Of a stretch of DNA of 64,000 bases, positions 63,845-64,000 are shown one piece after another (position 1 is the stretch's first letter; every line of letters begins with the position of its first letter). The stretch is from positions 5,682,001 to 5,746,000 of the forward strand of contig NZ_CP050177.1 of NCBI RefSeq assembly GCF_011694815.1. Direction: 5' to 3'. Under the pieces are notes generated by a model. That model made no database searches. It had not been told where the DNA came from and worked only from the letters and a program-made list of their open reading frames with translations. Source of the DNA: Streptomyces liangshanensis (GTDB lineage: Bacteria; Actinomycetota; Actinomycetes; Streptomycetales; Streptomycetaceae). The translations under genes were made by a program, and so were the position numbers.

Positions 63845-64000
63845 ATGGCCGTCCAGACCGGCCGGCCGGTGGCGGGGACCCGGGGCGGGAAGACCGCCCG
63901 AGGCCCCCGCCCCGGGCCCGGCACCCCCTCCGGCGGGCTCCGCCGCGCCGTCTCCACGCACTGGTACGCGTGGGCCATGGTCGCCCCGGTCGTCGCCGTC
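63845..64000 (+). CDS. malF: Sugar ABC transporter permease MalF, 5' part only
   Basis: The first 52 codons are present: a Gly/Arg-rich cytoplasmic N-terminus, then STHWYAWAMVAPVVAV, the beginning of the first membrane helix of MalF-type permeases. The gene is cut by the window edge. Position right after malE supports the name. AGGCGGG precedes the ATG. Confidence 0.82.
   Translation, partial: MAVQTGRPVAGTRGGKTARGPRPGPGTPSGGLRRAVSTHWYAWAMVAPVVAV

Noticed and set aside
1..64000. tRNA, rRNA, insertion sequence or phage integration site
   Set aside because: No cloverleaf, rRNA segment, transposase, integrase or att-type duplication was recognised; a covariance-model scan would be needed to exclude small RNAs.

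Overview
This 64 kb window is high-GC actinobacterial chromosome with strong GC bias at third codon positions. It has many GTG/TTG starts, several likely leaderless genes and typical Streptomyces families (AfsR/SARP regulator, DmdR/IdeR-type iron boxes, PhoD phosphatase, MalR/MalE, GlnE, GlnA2). From memory of the family literature, the order malF-malE-malR ... glnE ... glnA2 ... nadE ... panB ... phoD resembles a conserved Streptomyces core-chromosome block read in reverse. The content is therefore mostly housekeeping genes with strain-specific inserts between them. No rRNA, tRNA, CRISPR array, transposase or prophage gene was seen.

Left part (1-18.9 kb): MarR regulator; GntR-ABC ATPase pair; an FHA-domain/FAD monooxygenase fusion converging on a PrnB-like heme protein; SRPBCC protein; Tyr-rich repeat lipoprotein; PhzF isomerase; SDR; Tat-exported PhoD phosphatase; Gfo/Idh/MocA oxidoreductase; Bcr/CflA efflux pump; membrane-anchored propeller-like protein; Rsm22-type methyltransferase; TetR; a prim-pol-like protein; a small secreted protein.

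Middle part (18.9-46.6 kb): an efeO-efeB-efeU-lipoprotein operon and a heme oxygenase gene, each preceded by an iron-box-like site (iron uptake and heme-iron release); PhzF, MetAP, MFS, F420:NADP oxidoreductase and site-2 protease genes; a 1424-residue SARP/NB-ARC regulator; a DrrAB-type ABC exporter; PanB; an EmrB-type MFS pump with a 19-bp palindrome at its promoter and a TetR gene downstream; an EEP-domain membrane protein; another MFS pump.

Right part (46.6-64 kb): NAD synthetase; CBS protein; a DUF3105-DUF305 coupled pair; MarR; glnA2 with a strong hairpin terminator; two small genes of under 60 codons; GNAT; a PPOX-family protein; glnE; PAP2; malR, malE and the start of malF.

The most unusual non-coding content is repetitive DNA. 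Three stretches of about 1 kb (30.87-32.14, 36.42-37.43 and 42.3-43.2 kb) are made of decayed tandem repeats. A dispersed 25-nt element is present in 12 copies at three loci, including a tandem array with an exact 71-bp period. The SARP gene carries an in-frame 51-codon repeat. The most unusual protein content is the FHA-flavin monooxygenase fusion beside a PrnB-like heme enzyme.
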